A DNA stretch of 64,000 bases from Lachnospiraceae bacterium (GTDB lineage: Bacteria > Bacillota > Clostridia > Lachnospirales > Lachnospiraceae), in the NCBI GenBank assembly GCA_021199655.1, contig JAJQHQ010000050.1, positions 62,001 through 126,000 on the forward strand, read 5' to 3'. Positions 1 to 7,493 of this stretch are shown piece after piece (position 1 is the stretch's first letter; every line of letters starts with the position of its first letter). The notes beneath the pieces were generated by a model that ran no database searches, was not told where the DNA came from, and worked only from the letters and a program-made list of their open reading frames with translations. The translations under genes and the position numbers were made by a program.

Positions 1-1556
1 ATATCAGTAATCTTTTTGGCGGAGGAAACAGCGGCGGCCGGGGCTCCATGGATTCAGGCAGCAGTTCATCATCCGCAGATTCCTCGTCCGGCGATTCTTC
101 GTCGGGCGGCCGGGATATGGCGATGGGCGGCGGTATGACGATGGGCGGAGATTTTTCCACCGATGCGTCGGGAGACAGCAGCGGCGGTCGGGGCGGCATG
201 GGTAATTTTTCTGATTTTTCCGACAGTGACATCAGTGATATGGCGGAAGCGTTCGCGAGCGGCGAGATGGATATGAGCGATATCGAGGAAATGTTTTCCG
301 GTGAAGCGGACGGCTCTGAAGATGGTGAAACGGAGGATGCCGGCGCTGCGGATGACAGTGACGAAGTGGCTGACGATTCGAACGGCGCAGGCGTATCTGG
401 TGAGGTTGCAGAAGAAGGGGAAGATGATTCCGGCGAAGCAGGCTCGGAAAGCAGTCTGGAAGAAGCAGCTGAGGCAGAAAGCGGCTCTGCGGAGGAAGAG
501 ACGGAAGCTGCCGCTGCAGTTGCTGCCGAGGATGAGGAGGACGAATCCGAAACAGACCTGACAGATGACCGTCTGAATCAGGAAAATATCATTCTCACGA
601 TTGACGATGTAGAAGACATCCAGACTTTTGTGAGCGGTGTGGACGACGCAACGATTTCCTATACGACCCGTTCTTCGGTTGAGGGCGGTGACCTGACTGA
701 GGCGGAGACTTACACGGTAGCAGGCGTATATTATAGCTACTACACGGTCAGCAACCTGTCCATGGCGGAAGGGGAATTTATCACGGACGATGAGAGCGAC
801 AGCTGCTCAAGAGTCTGCGTACTCGGAAGCAGCGTGGCGAAAGAACTGTTCGGCAGCGCTGCGGAGGCTTATGGAGAGACGCTTTATCTGGATGACCGCG
901 CGTATGAGATTGTCGGCGTGCTTTCTTCTTCGTCTACGGTATCCGGCAGCATCACGCCGGACGAGTCGATTTTTGTGCCGTATGAGACCGGCATCAAATA
1001 CATTACGGGTGAGGACATCAGCCCGGTGATCACTGTGATCTGCAATGATGTTGATCTGGTGGATACGGTAAAAGCAAATGTGGAAACGGTTCTGGAGGAA
1101 AACTACAGCACGGCGGAATTCACGTTCTCCGATGCGAGCAGCAAGCTGGAAGCGGCGGAGTCTTCGAATGAGATTCTGACCATGCTGCTCTCGGCGATGG
1201 CGGTGATCGTTTTTATCGTCGGCGGAATCGGCATTATGAACGTCCTGTTTGTTTCAGTCAAAGAGCGGACCGGCGAGATCGGAATCCTGAAATCACTTGG
1301 CGCGTCACGGAGTACGATTCTGTTTGAGTTCCTGTTTGAGTCGGCTGCGATCAGTCTGATCGGAGGATTCCTCGGAGTCGGAGCCAGTTTTCTGGTGACA
1401 CCGATCGTGGAATACAACGGAATCCGCGTGGAGGCAAATATTAATGCCTGGGCGGCGGCGCTTGCGTTTTCTATCCTGACCGGTACGATTTTCGGATTTT
1501 ATCCGGCGTGGCAGGCTTCCAAGCTGGTGCCTGTGGAGGCGCTGAATTCGGATTAA
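1..1556 (+). CDS. MacB-type ABC transporter permease (5' end outside window)
   Basis: The frame is open from base 3, so the start and first membrane segment lie upstream of the window. The visible part begins with about 190 residues rich in Ser, Gly, Asp and Glu (bases 3-570). A MacB-like extracellular domain follows (SMAEGEFIT, VCVLGSSVAKELFG), then a C-terminal FtsX domain with three hydrophobic segments and the family motif KERTGEIGILKSLGASR near base 1255. Such permeases work with a LolD/MacB ATPase, and one is encoded at 3057. The low-complexity part is unusual for the family. It holds the motif SDISDMAEAFASG, which recurs in the lipoprotein at 1805. Substrate unknown; family assignment is firm. 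Confidence 0.85.
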   Translation, partial: ISNLFGGGNSGGRGSMDSGSSSSSADSSSGDSSSGGRDMAMGGGMTMGGDFSTDASGDSSGGRGGMGNFSDFSDSDISDMAEAFASGEMDMSDIEEMFSGEADGSEDGETEDAGAADDSDEVADDSNGAGVSGEVAEEGEDDSGEAGSESSLEEAAEAESGSAEEETEAAAAVAAEDEEDESETDLTDDRLNQENIILTIDDVEDIQTFVSGVDDATISYTTRSSVEGGDLTEAETYTVAGVYYSYYTVSNLSMAEGEFITDDESDSCSRVCVLGSSVAKELFGSAAEAYGETLYLDDRAYEIVGVLSSSSTVSGSITPDESIFVPYETGIKYITGEDISPVITVICNDVDLVDTVKANVETVLEENYSTAEFTFSDASSKLEAAESSNEILTMLLSAMAVIVFIVGGIGIMNVLFVSVKERTGEIGILKSLGASRSTILFEFLFESAAISLIGGFLGVGASFLVTPIVEYNGIRVEANINAWAAALAFSILTGTIFGFYPAWQASKLVPVEALNSD

Positions 1557-1616
1557 GTGCGTGTGGCGGATCTGAGTTAAGGGCAGAATGGTGACAGAAT
1601 GTTTTTTAAAATATGG

Positions 1617-1751
1617 GTAACTGTTCAGTACCTTCACAGTTACGAGGGGAAAGCCCATTTAAAATCGCTGCGCGATGGGGCTTTCCTCCACATGCTATAT
1701 GTTTTCATACGGTCTTCGCAGCAAGTGCGAAGACCTGTTCTGAACAGTTAC
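1617..1751 (-). repeat. Dispersed palindromic element, family 1, full copy (inverted orientation)
   Basis: Ends are GTAACTGTTCAG (1617-1628) and CTGAACAGTTAC (1740-1751), a perfect 12-bp terminal inverted repeat. Inside lie the core hairpin (AAAGCCCAT pairing with ATGGGGCTTT around CGCTGCGCG) and a second hairpin, GGTCTTCGC/GCGAAGACC. Other copies have ACCTCGCA/TGCGAGGT in that second hairpin, so both arms changed together. It ends 53 bases before the lipoprotein start at 1805. Confidence 0.8.
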
Positions 1752-1804
1752 AAATATGGTTCATAACTCGGCCGCGTCAGAAAAGCGGAGAAAAGAGGAA
1801 AGCT

Positions 1805-3010
1805 ATGAAAAGAAGATCTTTGAGCCTGCTGCTGGCAGCGGCGATGACAATTTCACTGACCGGTTGTGAGAGTGTAAGCGAAGTGGCCGGTTCCGCACAG
1901 AGCGCCGTCAGCGGCGCAGTGGGAACCGTCAGTGAAAAACTGGGTTTTTCGAGTGAAGAGACGGAAACAGAACTGGCCGAAGGGCAGCGAAAGGCAACGA
2001 TTCAGGTCGTTTCGATCACGGGAAATGAACTGACCTATATCGAGGAAACTGAAGAGGAAGCGGAGACGGAGGCCGAGAGTGAGACCGAGACCAGGACAGA
2101 GAATGAATCTGAGACTGAGACGGAAGCTGAGTCCGAAAACGAAACCGGAACCGAGGCGGAAAGCGGGAAGGATATGGTTTCCGGTGAGGACGATGAAACG
2201 GAAATCGAATCGGAGACAGAAGATTACCAGAATGCTTCAGACATGACGCAGGAAGGAAATTTTGGTTCCGGGAATATGCCTGACATGGGAGATTTTGACT
2301 CTGAAAACATGCCGGATATGGGAGATTTTGATTCCGAGAACATGCCGGATATGGGAGATTCTGATTCTGAAAATATGTCTGGTATGAGTGAATCCGATGG
2401 AGAGAGTGATGGTGCAGAGGCCGAGACCGACTCTATGGATAATACGAATGATGTAGTGGATACGGAAGCTTCAGAAGAGACAGAAGCAGAGACCTCCATG
2501 GAGTCGGCAGAAGAGACAGAGGCCGAGACCTCTACAGAATCTTCCGCGGACAGCAGCACAGATGATTCATCCGGGCGAGGCGGTATGCGCGGCGGCGGCC
2601 AGATGGGCGGCATGGATATGAGTGATATTGATGTGAGCGATATTGACGTAAGCGATATGGCCGAAGCATTTGCCGACAGTGATATTGACGTGGACAGTAT
2701 AGCGGAAGCATTTTCAGGCGGCGATGTGGATCTGAGCGGTATGGCGGAGGCATTTTCGAGCGGCGATGTGGACCTGAGCGACATCGCGGATGTTATGAGC
2801 GGCGATAGCGATCTTTCCGAACTCGTCGGCGAAACAGCGCAGGAGACGACGACGGTGTATCTCCAGGTTGGCGTGACGGTCTACACTTCCACCGGAAAAG
2901 AAAAAACCTTCTCCATTCTGGAAGCGGGAGATGAGCTTGAGGTACTCTTTGAGACAGATGCGGATGGAAATGAAGTGATCACGAAGATCTGGATCGTGAG
3001 CACGGAGTGA
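1805..3010 (+). CDS. Acidic repeat-rich lipoprotein of the MacB-type locus
   Basis: 401 residues. It starts MKRRSLSLLL with a signal peptide ending in a lipobox (LTGC, Cys21), so it should be lipid-anchored outside the membrane. Start 1805 is chosen because an AGAGGAAAG ribosome site precedes it; upstream in-frame codons lie in the repeat element. Residues about 80-140 are Glu/Thr rich, then come repeats of the type DSENMPDMGDF and then repeats of the type DVDLSGMAEAFSSG. A short folded C-terminus (about 345-401; YLQVGVTVYTSTGK) resembles a beta domain. In related loci this place usually holds an HlyD-like adaptor, and that fold is not recognisable here. It shares the AEAF repeat with the permease at 1-1556. 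Function unknown; probably an accessory subunit of the exporter. Confidence 0.7.
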   Translation: MKRRSLSLLLAAAMTISLTGCESVSEVAGSAQSAVSGAVGTVSEKLGFSSEETETELAEGQRKATIQVVSITGNELTYIEETEEEAETEAESETETRTENESETETEAESENETGTEAESGKDMVSGEDDETEIESETEDYQNASDMTQEGNFGSGNMPDMGDFDSENMPDMGDFDSENMPDMGDSDSENMSGMSESDGESDGAEAETDSMDNTNDVVDTEASEETEAETSMESAEETEAETSTESSADSSTDDSSGRGGMRGGGQMGGMDMSDIDVSDIDVSDMAEAFADSDIDVDSIAEAFSGGDVDLSGMAEAFSSGDVDLSDIADVMSGDSDLSELVGETAQETTTVYLQVGVTVYTSTGKEKTFSILEAGDELEVLFETDADGNEVITKIWIVSTE

Positions 3011-3056
3011 TGATTTGAAAAGAATAACGGGATAGAACGACAGCGAGGCGGAATAT

Positions 3057-3731
3057 ATGGGTCATATCATAGAAATGCGCGACATCGATAAATTTTATCA
3101 GATTGGCAATTCACAGCTCCATGCACTGAAATCGGTTTCACTGGATGTAGAGGAAGGGGAATTTCTGGCTATTCTGGGGCCGTCCGGTTCCGGAAAAAGT
3201 ACGCTGATGAATATTATCGGCTGTATGGATCATGCGGACGGCGGCACATACATTCTCGACGGGATTGAGGTGCACAACGCAAAGGAACGGCAGCTGACGC
3301 AGATCCGGAATGAAAAGATCGGATTTATTTTTCAGAAATATCACCTGATTCCGACCTACAACGTCGTCCAGAATATCGTGATGCCGCTTCTGATGCGCGG
3401 TATGACGCTGGACGAAGCGGAGGAAGAGAGCGAGGATATCATTAATATGCTGGGTCTTCAGGACCGTGTGCACCATAAGCCGCGCGAGCTTTCCGGCGGG
3501 CAGCAGCAGCGTGTGGCGATTGCGCGTGCCCTGGTCGGGGAACCGGCGATCCTTCTGGCTGACGAGCCGACTGGAGCCCTTGATCAGGGAAGCGGGAAGG
3601 AAGTGCTGAAGCTCTTTCGCCGTCTGAACGAGATGGGAAACACCATCGTGATGATCACACATGATCTTGGCGTCGCGGAGAACGCGAAGCGTATCGTGCG
3701 GATCATTGACGGCGAGCTGCATGATGAGTAA
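3057..3731 (+). CDS. MacB/LolD-type ABC transporter ATP-binding protein
   Basis: 224 residues, the normal length for a stand-alone LolD/MacB-type ATPase. Walker A is GPSGSGKST (about residues 43-51), the signature is [15 protein letters not shown], Walker B is [12 protein letters not shown], followed by the switch His in MITHDLGVA. It would power the permease at 1-1556. It follows the lipoprotein by 46 bases on the same strand and is closed by a strong terminator at 3771, so the three genes look like one operon. Substrate cannot be told; such systems export peptides, drugs or lipoproteins. Confidence 0.92.
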   Translation: MGHIIEMRDIDKFYQIGNSQLHALKSVSLDVEEGEFLAILGPSGSGKSTLMNIIGCMDHADGGTYILDGIEVHNAKERQLTQIRNEKIGFIFQKYHLIPTYNVVQNIVMPLLMRGMTLDEAEEESEDIINMLGLQDRVHHKPRELSGGQQQRVAIARALVGEPAILLADEPTGALDQGSGKEVLKLFRRLNEMGNTIVMITHDLGVAENAKRIVRIIDGELHDE

Positions 3732-3770
3732 AAGAATGCGAGTCACTAAATACGTATTAAGCAGAAAGCT

Positions 3771-3795
3771 GCCCGGGTCCTGGACCCGGGTTTTT
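3771..3795 (+). terminator. Rho-independent terminator of the MacB-type operon
   Basis: CCCGGGTCC (3772-3780) pairs with GGACCCGGG (3782-3790) across a single-base centre and is followed by TTTTT. It lies 40 bases after the ATPase stop codon. Confidence 0.9.
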
Positions 3796-3862
3796 GCCTG
3801 ACTCAAAATGCAAAGAGAATTTCCCTGACTGATCAGGGCCGGAATTTGCGAACAAAAAGAGG

Positions 3863-3891
3863 TTGACAAATACGGGTTCACGAGTTACCCT
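3863..3891 (+). promoter_or_regulatory. Probable cysK promoter
   Basis: TTGACA at 3863-3868 is a consensus -35 box. The only hexamer at 17-bp spacing is TACCCT (3886-3891), a poor -10, so the call rests on the -35 box and its place before cysK. Confidence 0.4.
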
Positions 3892-3908
3892 ATTTATAGA
3901 CTTGTTAT

Positions 3909-3926
3909 CCTAGTGACTAAGTGGGG
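3909..3926 (+). promoter_or_regulatory. Possible CymR/Rrf2 operator before cysK
   Basis: CCTAGTGACTAAGTGGGG contains the near-palindrome CTAGT-G-ACTAAG just downstream of the promoter. Rrf2 regulators of sulfur metabolism bind AT-rich dyads of this general kind, and a CymR-like gene lies after cysK. The link is inference. Confidence 0.4.
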
Positions 3927-3930
3927 AATG

Positions 3931-4064
3931 ATAATTATTCAGGACAGGACCTCGCACTCGCTGCGAGGTACGTGTGAAAACGCATATTTTACAGGAAAAA
4001 GTCCCATCGCGCAGCGATTTTAAATGGACTTTTTCCAGTAACTGTGAAGGTACTGAACAGTTAT
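3931..4064 (+). repeat. Dispersed palindromic element, family 1, full copy
   Basis: It runs from ATTATTCAGGACAGGACCTC to GAAGGTACTGAACAGTTAT. It has the GACCTCGCA/TGCGAGGT hairpin, the core hairpin (AAAAGTCCCAT / ATGGACTTTTT around CGCGCAGCG) and the terminal GTAACTGT/ACAGTTA hairpin. The right end reaches to 13 bases before the cysK start and probably forms its 5' leader. Confidence 0.8.
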
Positions 4065-4077
4065 GGGGAATGGAAGA

Positions 4078-5013
4078 ATGAGCAGAATTTTTGACAGTAT
4101 TACAGATTTAATCGGCGGTACGCCGCTTTTGAACCTGAAGCGTTTTGCAAAAGAAAAGGAACTGGATGTTACATTGCTGGCGAAGCTGGAGTATTTGAAT
4201 CCGGCGGGCAGTGTGAAAGACCGGATCGCGAAATCCATGATTGAGGATGCAGAACAGAAGGGTCTGCTGCAGGAAGGAAGTACGATCATTGAGCCGACGT
4301 CTGGCAATACCGGAATCGGACTGGCTGCGATCGCAGCATCAAAGGGCTATCGGGTGATTCTTATCATGCCGGAAACAATGAGCGTGGAGCGCCGGAATAT
4401 CCTGAAGGCATATGGTGCCGAAGTGGTGCTGACAGACGGCCTGAAGGGGATGAAAGGTGCGATCGAAAAGGCAGCGCAGCTTGCGGAAGAGATTGAGGGC
4501 AGTTTTATCCCGGGACAGTTTGAGAACCCGGCAAACCCGGCGGAGCATCTGCGTTCGACCGGTCCGGAGATCTGGCGGGATACGGATGGCGAGGTTGATA
4601 TTTTTGTGGCGGGCGTCGGTACCGGCGGCACGCTTTCCGGGGTCGGGGAATATCTGAAGTCCCAGAAGCCGGAAGTACAGATCGTAGCAGTGGAGCCTGC
4701 GACATCCCCGGTGCTTTCCGGAGGCCGGCCCGGTGCGCATAAGATTCAGGGAATCGGAGCAGGTTTTGTCCCGGGAACGTTGAATACGGAAATTTATGAC
4801 GAGGTTCTTCCGATTGAAAATGAAGACGCATTTGAGATGGCAAAAGCGCTTGGGAAGACGGAAGGCATTCTGACCGGCATTTCCTCCGGAGCGGCTCTGC
4901 AGGCGGCGGTACAGCTGGCAAAGCGCCCGGAGAATCAGGGTAAGACCATCGTGGTGCTGCTGCCGGACAGCGGAGACCGTTATTACTCAACGCCGCTGTA
5001 TGCAGGAAAGTAA
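4078..5013 (+). CDS. cysK: Cysteine synthase (O-acetylserine sulfhydrylase)
   Basis: 311 residues, PLP-dependent fold-type II enzyme making L-cysteine from O-acetylserine and sulfide. The PLP lysine is Lys47 in NPAGSVKDR, the substrate loop is PTSGNTG (73-79), and the phosphate-binding GTGGT loop lies near residue 180 ([10 protein letters not shown]). Start 4078 gives the usual N-terminus [17 protein letters not shown]. An ATG at 4063 would add five residues but overlaps the repeat end, and GGGGA before 4078 suits the later start. A CymR-like repressor gene follows; in Bacillus CysK binds CymR and is its co-repressor, so the pair may form a cysteine-sensing unit. Confidence 0.96.
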   Translation: MSRIFDSITDLIGGTPLLNLKRFAKEKELDVTLLAKLEYLNPAGSVKDRIAKSMIEDAEQKGLLQEGSTIIEPTSGNTGIGLAAIAASKGYRVILIMPETMSVERRNILKAYGAEVVLTDGLKGMKGAIEKAAQLAEEIEGSFIPGQFENPANPAEHLRSTGPEIWRDTDGEVDIFVAGVGTGGTLSGVGEYLKSQKPEVQIVAVEPATSPVLSGGRPGAHKIQGIGAGFVPGTLNTEIYDEVLPIENEDAFEMAKALGKTEGILTGISSGAALQAAVQLAKRPENQGKTIVVLLPDSGDRYYSTPLYAGK

Positions 5014-5021
5014 TTTTGTTG

Positions 5022-5275
5022 GTAACAGTTCAGAGCAGCAGCGAAATGAAAATACAGGCTGTGCAGGTTTACCTGCTAAAGACTGTATTTTCATTTCGGG
5101 ATGGGCGGGCGCTGATCGTCCAGTGGACGATCGTTTAGCGCCGACCGAAGTGGAACGGAGACGCCCATCAAGCCTCAGACATATGACGCGCAAGCGGCAT
5201 ATAGCCTTCGAAGAAGGCGGTCTGTGGCCTGCTGTTCTGAATAGTTACCTTTTATGTAACAGTTCAGAGCAACGG
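5022..5275 (+). repeat. Composite palindromic element, family 2, with nested AGT-hairpin module
   Basis: The outer ends GTAACAGTTCAGAGCAGCAG (5022) and CTGCTGTTCTGAATAGTTAC (ending 5248) are inverted repeats. Within is CGAAATGAAAATACAG, matched by its complement near 5080-5097. A GATGGGCG/CGCCCATC stem encloses the hairpin module GGCGCT-GATCGTCC-AGT-GGACGATC-GTTTAGCGCC (5109-5162). A partial end (GTAACAGTTCAGAGCAACGG, 5256-5275) follows directly and ends 26 bases before the Rrf2 start. Confidence 0.75.
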
Positions 5276-5301
5276 CAGATTGCAAAAGGAGAAAGAGGAA
5301 A

Positions 5302-5727
5302 ATGAGGATCTCGACAAAAGGAAGATATGCGCTTCGCCTGATGCTGGATCTGGCGATCAACGACTCCGGCGAGCCGATCCGCTTAAAAGATGCGGCCCGA
5401 AGGCAGAATATTTCTGAAAAATATCTGGAGCAGATCATAGCCATTCTGAATAAAGCCGGCTATGTACGCAGTATTCGCGGTCCGCAGGGCGGCTATGTGC
5501 TTGCAAATCGCCCTGCAGACTATACTGCAGGCATGATCCTGCGGCTTACGGAAGGCAGTCTGTGTCCGGTGGAGTATGCTGAAGATGGCTCCGACGGCGA
5601 GGCAGACAGCGCGACTTCCATCCTCTGGGATCGCCTGAACAACGCAATCAATGATGTTGTAGATCACGTGACGCTGGAGGATCTGCTGGAATGGCAGATG
5701 GCGAAAGCAAATTCCTACGTGATATAA
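5302..5727 (+). CDS. Rrf2-family transcriptional regulator, CymR-like
   Basis: 141 residues. It opens with the Rrf2 N-terminus MRISTKGRYALRLMLDLA, a winged helix-turn-helix (about 25-60) and the wing motif RGPQGGYVLA. The Fe-S members IscR and NsrR carry three cysteines after residue 90, but here Cys88 is the only cysteine. That fits the cluster-free CymR type, which represses cysteine and sulfur uptake genes. Position right after cysK supports that role. Start 5302 has GGAGAAAGAGGAAA before it. Likely DNA-binding dimer; target sites may include the dyad at 3909. Confidence 0.85.
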   Translation: MRISTKGRYALRLMLDLAINDSGEPIRLKDAARRQNISEKYLEQIIAILNKAGYVRSIRGPQGGYVLANRPADYTAGMILRLTEGSLCPVEYAEDGSDGEADSATSILWDRLNNAINDVVDHVTLEDLLEWQMAKANSYVI

Positions 5728-5732
5728 ATCAT

Positions 5733-5990
5733 TTACGCAAGCCCGTATTTCTTTTTCAGTTCCTGGATTTCCGCACCGATTTTAAGGACTTTTGCTTCCG
5801 CTTTATCTGCGCGGAGCCGTTCCCGCTCGGTGTTTTTTTGTTCTTCCAGACGTCCTTCCAAACGTCCTTCCAAGCGTCCTTCTTTGTGGCCTTCCAGGAG
5901 TCCTTCTTTGTGTCCTTCCAAACGTCCTTCCATACGCCCTTCTTCCACCAGAAGCTTTCCAAGATACGTCATGTTCATCCCTCGATTCAT
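5733..5990 (-). pseudogene. Orphan C-terminal tail of an Rpn/PD-(D/E)XK-type protein
   Basis: 85 codons that duplicate the end of the neighbouring gene at 6000-6998: MTYLGKLLVEEGR, then repeats of EGRLEG/HKEGLLEG type, then EEQKNTERERLRADKAEA and a final KKYGLA. The nuclease core is missing. It lies 9 bases downstream of the full gene on the same strand, so it looks like the remnant of a tandem paralogue or a tail exchange. It may still be translated from ATG at 5990, but no clear ribosome site precedes it. Confidence 0.6.
5842..5944 (-). repeat. Tandem 12-bp coding repeats in the orphan tail
   Basis: The unit is about TCCTTCCAAACG on the plus strand (EGRL on the minus strand), repeated about eight times with variants, interspersed with TCCTTCTTTGTG (HKEG). 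It matches the array at 6109-6216. Confidence 0.8.
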
Positions 5991-5999
5991 CTTCAGGCT

Positions 6000-6998
6000 T
6001 TAGTTTAATCCATATTGCTTCTTTAACTCTTTTAATTCGGCGGCCAGCTTTCGGGCATCGGCTTCTGCTTTATCTGCGCGGAGCCGTTCCCGCTCAGTAT
6101 TTTTTTGTTCCTCCAGGCGTCCTTCCAAGCGTCCTTCTTTGTGTCCTTCCAAACGTCCTTCCAGGAGTCCTTCTTTGTGGCCTTCCAGGCGTCCTTCCAA
6201 ACGTCCTTCTTTACGCCCGTCAGCTACCAGCAGTTGTCCGAGATATGTCATTTTGACCCCTCCTTTGATGCTTTCCAGTTCGTTGTGATTGAGAAACTTT
6301 GTTGCCATAGCATAAATAGCGGCTTCTATTTTCTGGATATCTTCGTGCGATACCTGCTCTGCTTTCGAGACAATCTCAAAAGCATTCTGAATCCGTTCCA
6401 GCTGGGAGCTTTCTCCGCCATATACCGGGAGCAGCGGCAGCACGACCAGGTCTTCACGGGTAAGTAGTTCTTTCCTGTTGACTTTATCGCGCAGCCTTTC
6501 CAGAAGCTCATCCGCATTGCGCTCGCTCATGATAATAGCCTGCACCCGGTAGGTATAGAGTCCTTCCTTTAGCTCTGTCATGGGATGCTTAATCTTTCCG
6601 GAAAACAGTACGTATGTAGTCACAGGTCTTTGCAGCAGATAGCTGAGGTTGGCCTCATAGGCCCGGAACCTGCGCAGATCTTTGACTCCGCCGTTTGTGG
6701 ACTGGAATTCGAAATGCGCTATGCTGCCGTCTTCCATCAGGAGATTAAAATCCTGATACCCTTTTTTAAGATCAAGATGTATTTCTTCGGTGGGAGCAAA
6801 CGCTTTTACTTTCTGAGTGATTCCAAATACCGGCAGCATTTCTTCCGCGAAGAATTCCATCATCGTCTTCATCACTCCGTCTTCAATCTGGTTTGCAGGA
6901 CTGTCATCATTTGTATGGGAAAGCGGGAGTTGCTTCGCCCGGATTGTATTTTTGCCGGAATTGTGTTTTTTCCTGACAGATTTCTTTCTTTCTGTCAT
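6000..6998 (-). CDS. Rpn-like PD-(D/E)XK nuclease family protein with EGRLEG repeat tail
   Basis: 332 residues. Start 6998 has GGAG nine bases upstream. Residues about 38-230 match the PD-(D/E)XK family grouped with recombination-promoting nucleases (Rpn/YhgA-like, PDDEXK_2). The active-site pattern is an Asp in KKGYQDFNLLMEDGS followed by FEFQS (the E-x-Q variant). After a helical region, MTYLGQLLVADGRKEGR opens a tail of 4-residue repeats (EGRL, EGHK, EGLL) ending in a coiled coil. These repeat tails are typical of the family and expand easily. Function in this organism is unknown; nuclease activity is inferred from the motif. Confidence 0.75.
   Translation of the reverse strand: MTERKKSVRKKHNSGKNTIRAKQLPLSHTNDDSPANQIEDGVMKTMMEFFAEEMLPVFGITQKVKAFAPTEEIHLDLKKGYQDFNLLMEDGSIAHFEFQSTNGGVKDLRRFRAYEANLSYLLQRPVTTYVLFSGKIKHPMTELKEGLYTYRVQAIIMSERNADELLERLRDKVNRKELLTREDLVVLPLLPVYGGESSQLERIQNAFEIVSKAEQVSHEDIQKIEAAIYAMATKFLNHNELESIKGGVKMTYLGQLLVADGRKEGRLEGRLEGHKEGLLEGRLEGHKEGRLEGRLEEQKNTERERLRADKAEADARKLAAELKELKKQYGLN
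6109..6216 (-). repeat. Tandem 12-bp coding repeats in the Rpn-like gene
   Basis: About nine units of the TCCTTCCAAGCG / TCCTTCTTTGTG type, in frame with the gene at 6000-6998. Nearly the same array occurs at 5842-5944, in a different unit order, which points to slippage or recombination between the two. Confidence 0.8.
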
Positions 6999-6999
6999 T

Positions 7000-7399
7000 T
7001 ATTCTGTCTCCATTCTACAACAAATCGTGCTAAATTACAATTGGTTTTTGAAAATTAATGAATTACTTTTATCCGCAGGAAATTTGGATTGTCTGATTCA
7101 TTTTTTCTTTTGTAGAATGAATGAGACTGTAGTCGTCGGGAAGTTCTGCGAACGGCTGCAGACATTATGATAATCAGGAAATGAAGTTGTTAAAAAACGT
7201 TCAAAAGTCTTATATGGTTAAATATATCATCTCAAGATATGAATGTCAATATAAAAATAAATAAACACATAATATATTGATTGAAAGAAATGCAAACATC
7301 TTTAGACTTTTTTCATTGCTGTGTTAATTCTGACTTTATTTATAAAAAATGGTTACGACAGATGTTCGGTCATCTCTTTGATTGCGCCTTCCGCCAGCC
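7000..7399. other. AT-rich gene-free stretch between divergent genes
   Basis: About 400 bases, clearly more AT-rich than the flanks, without a convincing gene. It should hold the promoter of the Rpn-like gene at its left edge. No large repeat of the window's families was seen in it. Confidence 0.6.
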
Positions 7400-7428
7400 T
7401 TTACAATTTCTGTAAATTATCGTATAAT
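7400..7428 (+). promoter_or_regulatory. Sigma-A type promoter of the 2-hydroxyacyl-CoA dehydratase genes
   Basis: TTTACA (7400-7405), a 17-bp spacer, then the consensus TATAAT (7423-7428). Transcription would start about 60 bases before the start at 7494 and include the short repeat end at 7446. Confidence 0.75.
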
Positions 7429-7445
7429 GCGCAGTGTTTGTGCTC

Positions 7446-7473
7446 GTAATTGTGAAAGGTATTGAACAGTTAC
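7446..7473 (+). repeat. Family 1 element, right end only
   Basis: GTAATTGTGAAAGGTATTGAACAGTTAC, shown here only by its ends GTAATTGT and ACAGTTAC, which form a small hairpin. It lies 20 bases before the start codon of the next gene. Confidence 0.65.
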
Positions 7474-7493
7474 GAAAAAAGTGCAATGGAAGG

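Noticed and set aside
1613-1804. Longer N-terminus for the lipoprotein gene
   Set aside because: It would be coded by the family 1 repeat, while the signal peptide with lipobox starts at 1805.
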